From NCBI RefSeq assembly GCF_000155595.1, contig NZ_DS989904.1, positions 1,875,175-1,939,174 of the forward strand: a stretch of 64,000 nt of DNA. Reading direction: 5' to 3'. Shown here piece by piece: positions 17,621-26,080 of this stretch. The number at the start of each line of letters is the position of its first letter. Within the stretch, counting starts at the first letter, position 1. Source of the stretch: Synechococcus sp. PCC 7335 (GTDB taxonomy: Bacteria > Cyanobacteriota > Cyanobacteriia > Phormidesmidales > Phormidesmidaceae). A model generated the notes under the pieces. It was not told where the DNA came from. It was given only the letters and a program-made list of their open reading frames with translations, and ran no database searches. Made by a program: the position numbers and the translations under genes.

Positions 17621-19900
17621 ATGACTTTACAATCACCCCATCCTTCTACGTTAGATACACAAGATGAGGCGATAGGCTTAGGGACGTTTGGCGGTGTATT
17701 TACGCCTTCGATCTTGACTATTCTCGGCGTGATTATGTATTTGCGCTTCGGTTGGGTCGTGGGCCAAGTCGGCCTCTATCCAACGATGGCAATTGTCACG
17801 ATTGCGACATCGATTACGTTCTTGACAGCGCTGTCAATTAGCGCGATCGCCACCGATCAAGTCGTTCGAGCTGGCGGTGCCTATTACATGATTAGCCGCT
17901 CTTTGGGCATCGAGACGGGTGGTGCCGTTGGCATTCCGCTCTACTTTGCTCAAGCACTCTCGGTGGCACTCTACACCATCGGTTTTGCTGAGAGCGTCAA
18001 AAATGTTTTCCCAAACGTTTCAATCGTTGTGGTGGCGCTAATTACGACGGTACTCGTCACCGCCTTGGCACTGGCTTCGGCTGATATCGCGATTAAAGCC
18101 CAGTATGTGATCATGGCAGCGATCGCCCTTTCTCTAGTCGCTCTTTTCTTTGGTCATGATGTCACGGTCGATCCGTCTGATGCAGTTGAAGCGGCCAAAA
18201 TCGAAAGGGTAGGCTTTTGGGCTGTATTCGCTGTCTTTTTCCCGGCGGTAACTGGGATTATGTCGGGCGTTAATATGTCTGGCGATCTCAAAGACCCTAT
18301 CCGTTCTATTCCAAGAGGAACGCTCGCTGCGGTAATCGTCGGCTACATCATCTATATGGCAATCCCCTTTGTATTAGTTAGCAGAACGCCTACTGCCTCT
18401 AATGCGTTGTTGAACCCAGAAATGATGGTGATGAAGCGGATCGCCATTGGGGGTCATCTTTTGATTGATTCGATTGTGTTAGGCGTATGGGGAGCAACGC
18501 TCTCTAGTGCGATTGGCAGCATCTTAGGCGCACCGCGAATCTTACAAGCACTGGCTCGCGATAATATTTTGCCTCGCAGTCTACGGTGGCTCGGGAAGGG
18601 GAATGGACCCACAGATGATCCAAGATTAGGAACACTGTTCACCCTAGGAATTGTGCTAGCGGTGGTGATGATGGGGAGTTTGGATGCGATCGCCCCTGTT
18701 CTCTCCATGTTTTTCCTCACGACCTACATGGTGCTAAACATTGCTGCTGGTCTCGAAGGGTTTTTGCAGAGTCCCTCTTTTCGACCGACTTTCAAAGTTC
18801 ACTGGTCACTTTCGGTGCTCGGTGCCATCGGCTGCATTGCGGTGATGTTTTTGATTAATCCCGTAGCTACGATCGCTGCTTTGGTGATTGTGGGCCTGAT
18901 CTACTTTTGGCTAGAGCGACGGCAAATCGAAAGCACTTGGGGGGATGTGCGCCAGGGTATCTGGATGACCGTCGTCCGCACTGCTCTGCTTAATATCGAT
19001 GACAATGCTGATCCCAAAAACTGGCGGCCTCACCTGCTGGTGCTTTCTGGGGCACCTTCTAAACGCTGGTATCTAATCGAAATGGCGAGAGCCCTCACCC
19101 ACAACCGCGGCTTAATTACGGTTGCAAGTATCATTCCAAGCGGATCACGCAGTATCGCCCAGCAGGAGAAAGCTGAAGTTGTTTTAAGGGAGTTTCTAGA
19201 CAAACGAGGTGTACAGGCCTTTGCCAAGATCGTCACCGCCGATGATCCCTTTATTGGTACAAAGCAGCTATTGGAAACCTATGGCATGGGGCCATTAATT
19301 CCTAATACAGTACTGCTAGGTGATTCTGACGATCCAGATATTGAAAGCATTGAGCGCTACTGCAACACGATTCGAGTCTGTCACGGCGCCAAGCGTAACG
19401 TGGTCATCTATCGAGATGAATCAGGAGCGGACGCACCCGACTCATTGCACCCGCCTATGTACGCTGATCAAGCGGATCAGAGGATCGATGTATGGTGGGG
19501 TGGTTTGCAGTCAAACGGTGGCCTGATGTTGATCCTAGCTTATCTACTGCGCACTAGCTGGCAGTGGCGCTCGGCGGAGATCAGACTGAAGTTGGTGGTC
19601 AGTGATGAAGAGGCACTAGAAGCTGCCGAGGTAAATCTAGAGAATCTCACCAACAGCTTAAGGATCGGTGCTAAGCCTGAGGTTATTCTGGCGAACAATC
19701 GACCTTTTGAAGAAATTTTACGAACCTCTTCAGCTAGTGCGGATTTGGTGTTTCTAGGGTTAGCGGTTCCTCACGAAGGAGGGTATCAGGCGTATTATCA
19801 GACTCTTCAAGATCGAGTGGTGGGTTTACCTGCGACTGTCATGGTACTAGCGTCCGAGAATCTGGACTTCTCTGAGCTTTTGCAGAAGGATGTGTCATAG
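17621..19900 (+). CDS. Cation-chloride cotransporter-like APC-superfamily permease
   Basis: 759 residues. The first about 450 form a 12-helix LeuT-type permease, starting LGTFGGVFTPSILTILGVIMYLRF, the conserved opening of the Na-K-Cl cotransporter group. GVNMSGDLKDPIRSIPRGTL is typical of the helix 6 region. The remaining about 300 residues are a soluble C-terminal domain, again as in eukaryotic NKCC/KCC-like proteins. It is thus a bacterial homologue of that family; transport of ions rather than amino acids is inferred, not shown. It is a single gene with a long upstream region, followed by a pentapeptide-repeat gene about 110 nt downstream. Confidence 0.85.
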   Translation: MTLQSPHPSTLDTQDEAIGLGTFGGVFTPSILTILGVIMYLRFGWVVGQVGLYPTMAIVTIATSITFLTALSISAIATDQVVRAGGAYYMISRSLGIETGGAVGIPLYFAQALSVALYTIGFAESVKNVFPNVSIVVVALITTVLVTALALASADIAIKAQYVIMAAIALSLVALFFGHDVTVDPSDAVEAAKIERVGFWAVFAVFFPAVTGIMSGVNMSGDLKDPIRSIPRGTLAAVIVGYIIYMAIPFVLVSRTPTASNALLNPEMMVMKRIAIGGHLLIDSIVLGVWGATLSSAIGSILGAPRILQALARDNILPRSLRWLGKGNGPTDDPRLGTLFTLGIVLAVVMMGSLDAIAPVLSMFFLTTYMVLNIAAGLEGFLQSPSFRPTFKVHWSLSVLGAIGCIAVMFLINPVATIAALVIVGLIYFWLERRQIESTWGDVRQGIWMTVVRTALLNIDDNADPKNWRPHLLVLSGAPSKRWYLIEMARALTHNRGLITVASIIPSGSRSIAQQEKAEVVLREFLDKRGVQAFAKIVTADDPFIGTKQLLETYGMGPLIPNTVLLGDSDDPDIESIERYCNTIRVCHGAKRNVVIYRDESGADAPDSLHPPMYADQADQRIDVWWGGLQSNGGLMLILAYLLRTSWQWRSAEIRLKLVVSDEEALEAAEVNLENLTNSLRIGAKPEVILANNRPFEEILRTSSASADLVFLGLAVPHEGGYQAYYQTLQDRVVGLPATVMVLASENLDFSELLQKDVS

Positions 19901-20011
19901 ATGTAAGTGCACGTGTATGTGAGGTGTATGGGTAAGGGCGATAAACCGTTCAGATATGATCCACAAGATATGCGACCAGTCGAGTTTATGCTTTTGTAAG
20001 GTAGGTAAGTG

Positions 20012-20575
20012 ATGAAGGTAGGGCTGATGAAGAGAGAACTGAAGGCGCTCGACAAAATAGCTTCCTTTGTTGTGGGTTTTTGTCCCAAACTCAGTACGCT
20101 ACTTAAGCTAGCGAGTTTGCTATTGATAGTTTTTATCTGGTCAACGCCTGTTCTTGCTCAAGACAATACGGTTGATTACACGCTGACAAATCAATCAAAT
20201 ATGGATTTTTCTGGGAAGAATCTCTCAGGCACTTCTTTTGCAGCGGCTGATGCCCGTGATGCTAATTTTGAAGGTGCTGATATGAGCGGCACGATCTTAA
20301 CGAAGGCAACTTTTTTGCGCACAAACCTGAAGGGGGCTGATTTTACGAAGACGTTTGCCGATCGGGTGCTGTTTGACGGTGCCGATCTGACCAATGCCAT
20401 CTTTGTAGAGGCGATCGCTACTAGCAGCTCATTCGGCGATACTATCATCACTGGCGCAGACTTCTCTGACGCCATCATTGATCGCTTCCAGGTGAAGAAG
20501 ATGTGCAAACGCGCCGACGGCATCAATCCTGTTACAGGCATCTCTACCCGAGAAAGCTTGGGCTGTCGCGACTAA
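20012..20575 (+). CDS. Secreted pentapeptide-repeat protein, probably thylakoid-lumenal
   Basis: 187 residues from the ATG at 20012; the preceding codon GTG could also start it. A signal peptide is clear: basic start, [19 protein letters not shown], then AQ at the cut. The mature part has A(D/N)LxX-type pentapeptide repeats ([20 protein letters not shown] and onward, [18 protein letters not shown]), which form a right-handed quadrilateral helix. It ends with a Cys-containing tail (MCKRADG ... SLGCRD), possibly a disulfide. The tail resembles lumenal pentapeptide proteins of cyanobacteria and chloroplasts. The function is unknown. Confidence 0.85.
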   Translation: MKVGLMKRELKALDKIASFVVGFCPKLSTLLKLASLLLIVFIWSTPVLAQDNTVDYTLTNQSNMDFSGKNLSGTSFAAADARDANFEGADMSGTILTKATFLRTNLKGADFTKTFADRVLFDGADLTNAIFVEAIATSSSFGDTIITGADFSDAIIDRFQVKKMCKRADGINPVTGISTRESLGCRD

Positions 20576-20854
20576 GTAGATGGCGCAGCTAGTAGGTGCC
20601 ATAGCTAGTAGCTGCCGTCGCTACCAGTGCTTTAGACTCAACGGACGAGGCTAGCGCTGTCTTGGAGCTAGCGTGTAGAAGCGATTGCCTAAGAAACTTC
20701 TACCGCTCTCCTTTGATTCGCTTTCCTTTAATTAGGATGTCTGTCTCACAGGCAATTTAAGTGGCTATCAGGGTTCATTCATTTTGTCGGCGTGGGCTAA
20801 CTCTATTCTGTTTTTAGAACATTTAATCAGTCACTTAAGACACAAGGTGAAATG

Positions 20855-21415
20855 AAGATCTTAAACAGACCTATTCCTTCTCAATTAGCTAATCGCTCCG
20901 CTAAAAAGCCTCTAACAAGCAGATCTTTGATCTTAGGCGTACTAGGATTGGCGATCGCGGTAACCGCCTGTACCAGCAGCCCAACTGTAGAACAGAGCAG
21001 TGCGGACGGCTCACCAACCACAGAAACGACGGCCTCAACGACGAAGACCTATGCCAAAGACGGTGTTGCCATTGGCGGTGCTGACCCGGTTGCCTACTTT
21101 ACTGAGGAGGCGTATGTTCCTGGTAGTGCTGATTACACGCATGAATGGCAAGGCGTAACCTGGCAGTTTTCTAGTGAGGAAAACCGCGATCTATTTGCTG
21201 AAAATCCTGAGCAGTACGCTCCTGAATATGGGGGCTTTTGCGCCTGGGCAGTGGCAGCAAAAAATTCGCTGGTTCCAATCGATCCAAACGCTTGGAGCGT
21301 CGTTGATGACAAGCTGTATTTAAACGCGAATCAAAAGGTACAAGCTGACTGGACGGAAGATATTCCAGGATTTATTGCAAAAGCAGACGACAATTGGCCA
21401 GCGTTGTCTCAGTAA
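20855..21415 (+). CDS. YHS-domain lipoprotein
   Basis: About 187 residues; the ATG at 20852/20855 follows a good ribosome site (AAGGTGAA). It has a lipoprotein signal, hydrophobic LILGVLGLAIAVTAC with a VTAC lipobox, then a Ser/Thr-rich linker. The C-terminal YHS-like domain includes VAIGGADPVAYFTEEAYVPG, WQFSSEENRDLFAENPEQYAP and YGGFCAWAVA. This domain is found in metal-handling proteins, and the Cys and Asp/His positions suggest metal binding. Secreted YHS proteins of this form are common in cyanobacteria without a known role. A hairpin follows the stop. Confidence 0.88.
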   Translation, partial: KILNRPIPSQLANRSAKKPLTSRSLILGVLGLAIAVTACTSSPTVEQSSADGSPTTETTASTTKTYAKDGVAIGGADPVAYFTEEAYVPGSADYTHEWQGVTWQFSSEENRDLFAENPEQYAPEYGGFCAWAVAAKNSLVPIDPNAWSVVDDKLYLNANQKVQADWTEDIPGFIAKADDNWPALSQ

Positions 21416-21430
21416 TTCCTATCACAATTC

Positions 21431-21487
21431 GCACTTAGCTTTTCTATCACCAGGAGCTACAGCTTTCGTATAGATAAAGCTAAGTGC
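21431..21487 (+). terminator. Stem-loop terminator after the YHS lipoprotein gene
   Basis: GCACTTAGCTTT (21431-21442) pairs perfectly with AAAGCTAAGTGC (21476-21487), extended by CTAT/ATAG; TTT follows. It starts 16 nt after the stop codon. Confidence 0.65.
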
Positions 21488-21623
21488 TTTGCCATCTGCT
21501 AACTGCGTTTAGTAGATGGCGATACGTACGCTAACAAACATATACGCTAACAAGGAGTTGTAAGGGTTCACTAATGGAAGTATTCTGCTTGAGGTAACCC
21601 ATTCATCGATCAAGCTGTAGCAC

Positions 21624-22496
21624 CTAGTGTCGAGAAGAAAACAGCAGTCCATTAGCAACAGCAGTTCCTAACAAAATTAGACAGCATCCTAGAACGATTG
21701 CAACGGTAAGGGTTTCGTGTAAGAAGATCGTTCCCCACAGCACCGCAAAGATGGGAACTAAATAAGCCACAGTCAGCGCTTTAGACGCTCCGATATTTTG
21801 AATCAGACGAAAGTACAGCAGATAAGCTAGCGAAGTAGAAAAGAGGGCAAGGACAAGAACGGCCAGCATCACCTTGATCGAAGGAATAGCATTGGGCGCT
21901 GTAAAAGGTAACAAAGGCAGCAGTGCTATAGCAGCACTCAGTTGACTAACTGGCGCAATAATCAGAGGGGGTATGCCTGAAAGGTGACGCTTGGTGTAGG
22001 GAGCTGCGATCGCATACATCATCGCGGCCATCAGACCCGCCGCAATCGAGCCGATTATCGTGGGCGTTATCGTCATCGGCTGTAGTCCAATCAACACAAC
22101 GACGCCAGCAAACCCTAAAAGCAGTCCTATAGTTCGAGCAATAGTTAGTTTTTCCTGGAACCAGGTTGCTGCTATCAACGTACCAAACAGAGGAGTCGTC
22201 GCGTTCACAATAGAGGTATAGCCCGCCGGCAATGAGAGCGAGGCAAAAGCTAGAAACAGGAAGGGCAAGGCCGAGTTGATACTGCCCACGATGAACAAGG
22301 GCACCAGACTCGGACGAATCACCGACCATGCGGGCGATCGTAATAGCAAAGGTAGTAGCGCTAAGCCAGCTAATAGCACCCGGCATTCGATCAGCCAAAC
22401 TGGACCTAATACAGGCGCAGCTATCCGCATAAATAAGAACGAACCACCCCACAAAGCAGATAGCAACAGCAGCTCAAGGACATCTGAAATCCGCAT
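21624..22496 (-). CDS. EamA/DMT-family transporter
   Basis: 290 residues with about ten hydrophobic helices in two EamA repeats. The first contains LLLSALWGGSFLFMRIAAP, the usual opening; the second begins GSIAAGLMAAMMYAIAAPYTKR and ends ILLGTAVANGLL. The family exports metabolites such as amino acids or nucleosides; the substrate cannot be read from sequence. The downstream Ada-like gene lies on the same strand, 38 nt upstream of this start, so 23407-to-21624 may be one transcript, linking export and alkylation repair only by position. Confidence 0.85.
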   Translation of the reverse strand: MRISDVLELLLLSALWGGSFLFMRIAAPVLGPVWLIECRVLLAGLALLPLLLRSPAWSVIRPSLVPLFIVGSINSALPFLFLAFASLSLPAGYTSIVNATTPLFGTLIAATWFQEKLTIARTIGLLLGFAGVVVLIGLQPMTITPTIIGSIAAGLMAAMMYAIAAPYTKRHLSGIPPLIIAPVSQLSAAIALLPLLPFTAPNAIPSIKVMLAVLVLALFSTSLAYLLYFRLIQNIGASKALTVAYLVPIFAVLWGTIFLHETLTVAIVLGCCLILLGTAVANGLLFSSRH

Positions 22497-22534
22497 TCGT
22501 TTTCCTTCCTGGCTCAGTTAAACTTCGCCCTAGT

Positions 22535-23407
22535 TCAGCGATTAGATTGAGCTGCTTCCCAACCCAAAATAGCCTGCTTGCGATCGCTTCCCCAACGATA
22601 GCCCCCTACTTCCCCTGAGCCGCGAATGACACGGTGACAAGGAATCAGATAGCCGATCGGGTTCTTGCCAATGGCAGTGCCAACCGCTCTAACGGCTTTT
22701 GGTCGCTCAATCATCTCAGCGATCGTTTTGTAAGTCGTCAGACTCCCTGATGGAATCTGCAACAATGCTCGCCAAACCTGAAGCTGAAAGTTGGTTCCTT
22801 TGACCAGCAGGGTTAGAGGCTGATGCGATTGAGCCATCGCTGGCGAAAAGATGCGATCGCACAGCGCTTGCGTCTGCTTCGGGTCCTCTACTAACCGAGC
22901 GCTAGGCCAAGTGCTGCTAAGTAACTTTTCCGCATCTAGCTCACTGCCGTCTTGAAAGTGGAGCGAACAAATGCCTCTGTTTGTGGTTGCGATCGCCACA
23001 GGTCCAAATAAAGTAGCGTGCGAACCATAGTGAATCTCTAGTCCTTTACCGCCGTTCTTGTATTCACCCGGCGACATCGCCTCTATAGAAACAAACAGAT
23101 CGTGCAGGCGGCTAGGACCGGAAAGCCCAAGATTTGTACTGAGCTCTAGTAGGCTATTTGTTCGCGCGATACTAGCTTTGGCTTGCTCGATCGTTAAATA
23201 CTGTAAAAACCGTTTTGGGCTGATACCCGCCCAGTGAGTGAAGAGCTTTTGAAAGTGATACTCACTTAGTCCGACATGCTGAGCAACCGCCGATAAATCT
23301 GGCTGCTTAGCCTGATGCTGTCGGATAAAAGCGATCGCCGCTGCAACCGTCTGGTAATGGTCTAACAGGTCATCTTCTAAATTAAGTCTAGGTAGACTCA
23401 TCTTCAC
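22535..23407 (-). CDS. ada: Ada-type AraC regulator fused to O6-methylguanine-DNA methyltransferase
   Basis: 290 residues. The N-terminal AraC HTH (VAQHVGLSEYHFQKLFTHWAGISPKRFLQ, about 35-110) is joined to an alkyltransferase domain. That domain carries the suicide Cys in IPCHRVIRGSG, the Arg finger and Asn hinge (TAIGKNPIGYLIPCHR) and the helix FQLQVWRALLQIPSG. It removes O6-alkyl groups from guanine in DNA. It lacks the N-terminal Cys-cluster Zn domain that senses methylphosphotriesters in E. coli Ada, so its inducibility may differ. It shares a strand with the EamA gene and ends 38 nt upstream of it. Confidence 0.9.
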   Translation of the reverse strand: MKMSLPRLNLEDDLLDHYQTVAAAIAFIRQHQAKQPDLSAVAQHVGLSEYHFQKLFTHWAGISPKRFLQYLTIEQAKASIARTNSLLELSTNLGLSGPSRLHDLFVSIEAMSPGEYKNGGKGLEIHYGSHATLFGPVAIATTNRGICSLHFQDGSELDAEKLLSSTWPSARLVEDPKQTQALCDRIFSPAMAQSHQPLTLLVKGTNFQLQVWRALLQIPSGSLTTYKTIAEMIERPKAVRAVGTAIGKNPIGYLIPCHRVIRGSGEVGGYRWGSDRKQAILGWEAAQSNR

Positions 23408-23557
23408 TTGCTCTTTGCTGTGCTCGCATCAGCTTACACAGGCCACGAGCGCAATAGCCACCCGATCCTTGCGACAGTTGCTACACCCGCCTTTTTACAC
23501 TTTGCTACAGAAGCGCCTCTACAAGCCTCTACAAGCTGTCTAATCTTTCCAGGTAAT

Positions 23558-24163
23558 CTAATTCACAGGCTCGGGGCGACTACCCACAGCGTGACGGTCG
23601 ATTACCTGATCGACTAAGCCATATTCCATCGCTTCTTGAGGAGACATAAAGAAGTCACGCTCAGTGTCTTCTTTAATCTTTTCCAACGGCTGACCTGTAT
23701 GCTTAGCTAGCGCCTCGTTCAGCATCGTCTTTAGATACAAGATCTCTTTGGCCTGAATCTCAATATCAGTCGCCTGTCCCTGCGCACCACCCGACGGTTG
23801 ATGAATCATCACGCGCCCATTGGGCAAAATCATCCGCTTACCTTTGGCGCCCGCGCTAAGCAGAAAAGCGCCCATACTAGCTGCTAAGCCCATACAGATC
23901 GTGGCCACGTCTGGGCGGATATGATTCATCGTGTCGTATAGGCCCAAGCCCGCAGAGACAGAACCACCAGGTGAGTTGATATAGAGATAGATATCCTTTT
24001 CTGGGTCTTCAGCTTCTAGGAAAAGCATCTGAGCAACGATCAGGTTCATCGAGTCGGCAGTGACCTGACCATGTAAGAAGATAATGCGCTCTCTGAGCAA
24101 GCGTGAATAGATGTCGAAAGCGCGCTCGCCGCGACCCGACTGCTCAATAACGGTTGGAATCAT
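23558..24163 (-). CDS. clpP: ATP-dependent Clp protease proteolytic subunit
   Basis: 201 residues, normal length. A serine peptidase that forms a tetradecameric barrel and degrades substrates delivered by ClpC or ClpX. The catalytic triad is visible: Ser in [16 protein letters not shown], His in [10 protein letters not shown] and Asp in TERDFFMSP. The start [20 protein letters not shown] is the conserved N-terminus, supporting the ATG at 24163. Cyanobacteria have several ClpP paralogues and this keeps the full triad, so it is a ClpP, not ClpR. It is monocistronic; clpX does not adjoin it. Confidence 0.96.
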   Translation of the reverse strand: MIPTVIEQSGRGERAFDIYSRLLRERIIFLHGQVTADSMNLIVAQMLFLEAEDPEKDIYLYINSPGGSVSAGLGLYDTMNHIRPDVATICMGLAASMGAFLLSAGAKGKRMILPNGRVMIHQPSGGAQGQATDIEIQAKEILYLKTMLNEALAKHTGQPLEKIKEDTERDFFMSPQEAMEYGLVDQVIDRHAVGSRPEPVN

Positions 24164-24343
24164 TAGAAGCTCTAGAGATTAGATGTTCATTTCCCTAGAT
24201 TGTACAGACTTCGTACGCCTCCTGGTCGGAGCTAGCGAAGTGTGGATAACCCGAATCTTCCCTGAAAGGTCTATCTGTAGAGCGTAGATATAGACCGGCA
24301 GCTTCGATGTAATAGTTGAAGGGTTGTTCTAGTTCAAAATGCT

Positions 24344-25006
24344 ATGTCACATGTTTTTCTAGCTGGAGCCAGCCGAGGGGTTGGCCGTGAAGTTGCTAAG
24401 CAGTTAACCGCTAAAGGGCATCAGGTGGTGGCACTTCTAAGAAGCCAGGATGCTCAAGAAGCGCTATCAGAGATGAACATCACTACCGAAATTGGAGATG
24501 CCTTAGACGCGGACGCTGTAAAAGCAGCGATGAGTCCTCATAACGTTGATGTGGTGATCAGCACGATAGGTGGCGTTCCTGGTATGGAGGCTCGTGATCG
24601 CCCTGACTATCTTGGCAACAAAGATTTGATTGACGCTGCTGCCAAGGCTAAACGCTTTATCTTGATTAGCTCTATCGGCAGTGGTGATAGTGCGATCGCG
24701 CTCCCGCCAAACGTACTAGATACCCTCGGCCCTGTACTCAAAGAAAAAGCTCAGGCGGAAGATTATCTGGTTAACAGCGGATTGGACTACACTGTGATTC
24801 GTCCTGGCGGGCTGATATCAGAACCTGCGACTGGCCATGAGATTTTGAGCACCGACGTGTCTATAGCTGGATCGATTACAAGAGCTGGAGTTGCTCGGCT
24901 CGTAGTCGCCTGTATGGAGAGCGATCGCGCTAGAAACCAAATTCTTTCTGCCATCGATCTATCTATGCAGCGCACTGAAGGCGCGATTGATACTTTTGAG
25001 CTATAG
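24344..25006 (+). CDS. NAD(P)-binding SDR (NmrA-like) protein
   Basis: 220 residues with a Rossmann dinucleotide motif at the start (VFLAGASRGVGREVAKQL). It resembles atypical short-chain dehydrogenases: FILISSIGSGDSA, then DYTVIRPGGLISEPATG, with no clear YxxxK catalytic pair. Relatives act as quinone or NAD(P)H sensors or epimerase-like enzymes; some in cyanobacteria and plastids (Ycf39-like) handle photosystem assembly. The substrate is unknown. The stop codon abuts a 13-bp tandem repeat shared with the convergent membrane protein gene. Confidence 0.85.
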   Translation: MSHVFLAGASRGVGREVAKQLTAKGHQVVALLRSQDAQEALSEMNITTEIGDALDADAVKAAMSPHNVDVVISTIGGVPGMEARDRPDYLGNKDLIDAAAKAKRFILISSIGSGDSAIALPPNVLDTLGPVLKEKAQAEDYLVNSGLDYTVIRPGGLISEPATGHEILSTDVSIAGSITRAGVARLVVACMESDRARNQILSAIDLSMQRTEGAIDTFEL

Positions 25007-25084
25007 CTGGCTCAATCTACTGGCTCAATCTACTGGCTCAATCCATCAGCTCAATCCACCAGCCTAATCAATTGGCTTAATCCA
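25007..25084. repeat. Six 13-bp tandem repeats between two convergent genes
   Basis: Units beginning CTGGCTCAATCTA (two exact, then four diverging: CTGGCTCAATCCA, TCAGCTCAATCCA, CCAGCCTAATCAA, TTGGCTTAATCCA). The array starts at the stop of the SDR gene and runs into the last codons of the gene ending at 25064. Confidence 0.9.
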
Positions 25085-25498
25085 CTGGCGATTAAGCGCA
25101 AAATCTAGCGCGTAGCGAGCCGCGACAAACCACAAAAAGCTCTCGCCCGTGATCAAAAGCCAGGGAATGAAGCTGAAGCTATCGTCCCAAGTAGCTTCGA
25201 TCTGGGCAAGCGATCGTACCAAAGCAAATGCCCCTACCGCTCCGCCGCCCAAGTGCAGGTTGTCATCTTGCCTGACAATGTAACGATACGTAACGCCAAA
25301 AAAGAATCCTGATGCGATCGCCACTGCCAAATTCACTAACCAACTCAAAAGACTGTGGGGAATGGGTAAAGGCAGATCGGCGGTAGCTATGCCAAGCATC
25401 GTGATTACTGAAACCAAGCCGATCACTCCTGCTCCGACCAGGCCAGATTTAATCGACTCTAGCCGCGCTTCGGCAAGCGAAGCTTCTGTTGAGGTCAC
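25064..25498 (-). CDS. Conserved membrane protein of unknown function
   Basis: 144 residues, four hydrophobic segments: VGAGVIGLVSVITMLGIA, LLSWLVNLAVAIASGFFFGV, GGGAVGAFALVRSLA and FIPWLLITGESFLWFVAARY. No motif assigns a role. It is followed on the opposite strand by petN and its C-terminus is encoded in part by the tandem repeat at 25007-25084. Similar small membrane proteins are common in cyanobacteria. It is probably real because helix pattern and codon use match the neighbours. Confidence 0.65.
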   Translation of the reverse strand: MTSTEASLAEARLESIKSGLVGAGVIGLVSVITMLGIATADLPLPIPHSLLSWLVNLAVAIASGFFFGVTYRYIVRQDDNLHLGGGAVGAFALVRSLAQIEATWDDSFSFIPWLLITGESFLWFVAARYALDFALNRQWIKPID

Positions 25499-25604
25499 GT
25501 TTAATATCCTTGCTTCTCTAGTGAATCGTACTGTTTATTACCCTAGCGGTTCTAGCTTTACCGTATGATGGAAAGTGAAGAATTGATTCCCTTAGATTAA
25601 ATTT

Positions 25605-25694
25605 ATGGACATCTTGACACTTGGCTGGGTTTCTTTGTTTGCCTGCTTTACCTTCTCGATTTCTATGGTTGTTTGGGGTCGCAACGGTTTCTAG
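25605..25694 (+). CDS. petN: Cytochrome b6f complex subunit VIII
   Basis: A 29-codon gene: [15 protein letters not shown], then a single transmembrane helix ending MVVWGRNGF and stop. This matches PetN in length and at nearly every conserved position (MDILTLGW at the start, VVWGRNG at the end). PetN is a one-helix thylakoid subunit needed for stability of the cytochrome b6f complex. The Cys at residue 14 and Phe at residues 12, 15 and 17 are slightly unusual. It stands alone, as petN usually does. Confidence 0.95.
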   Translation: MDILTLGWVSLFACFTFSISMVVWGRNGF

Positions 25695-25876
25695 TAGATT
25701 TCTAGTATCAGTGCTAGCTAGTAAGCGTTCAGCCTTGAAGTGCACGGATTAAAGTGCATGAATCAAAGCGCATAGCTCAAAGTACTCGAATCAGAAGAGC
25801 GAATCTATTGCTGGTACTAAGTGCGTGCTAAGACACAGGGAAACAGATCCCGAAATAGACAAGGATTGACAGCGAG

Positions 25877-26080
25877 ATGAGTGCTTTTATTAGCGAATTT
25901 CTAAGCATGGCATCACAAAATCAAGTACTGACGGTACTGGCTGTGATGTCCTTTGTATTGCTCATTGTCGTGACCGGCGGCGTGGTGTATCTTACCGCTA
26001 TTGAATGGCGAGATAAGAGACGCCGTGGCGATGAGGCGAGGGCAATGCCTGCTCGTGGTGTTCGCGGCAAGCGGCAATAG
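25877..26080 (+). CDS. Small single-helix membrane protein
   Basis: 67 residues with one transmembrane helix (VLAVMSFVLLIVVTGGVVYL), then a cytosolic basic tail (EWRDKRRRGDEARAMPARGVRGKRQ). The ATG follows AAGGATTGACAGCGAG, with an AAGGA ribosome site. It resembles small conserved membrane proteins of cyanobacteria. It lies between petN and rsmB on one strand, and its 3' end overlaps or touches the rsmB start. The role is unknown. Confidence 0.65.
   Translation: MSAFISEFLSMASQNQVLTVLAVMSFVLLIVVTGGVVYLTAIEWRDKRRRGDEARAMPARGVRGKRQ

Noticed and set aside
25007-25084. Possible CRISPR array
   Set aside because: The 13-bp units are contiguous with no unique spacers and no cas genes nearby.
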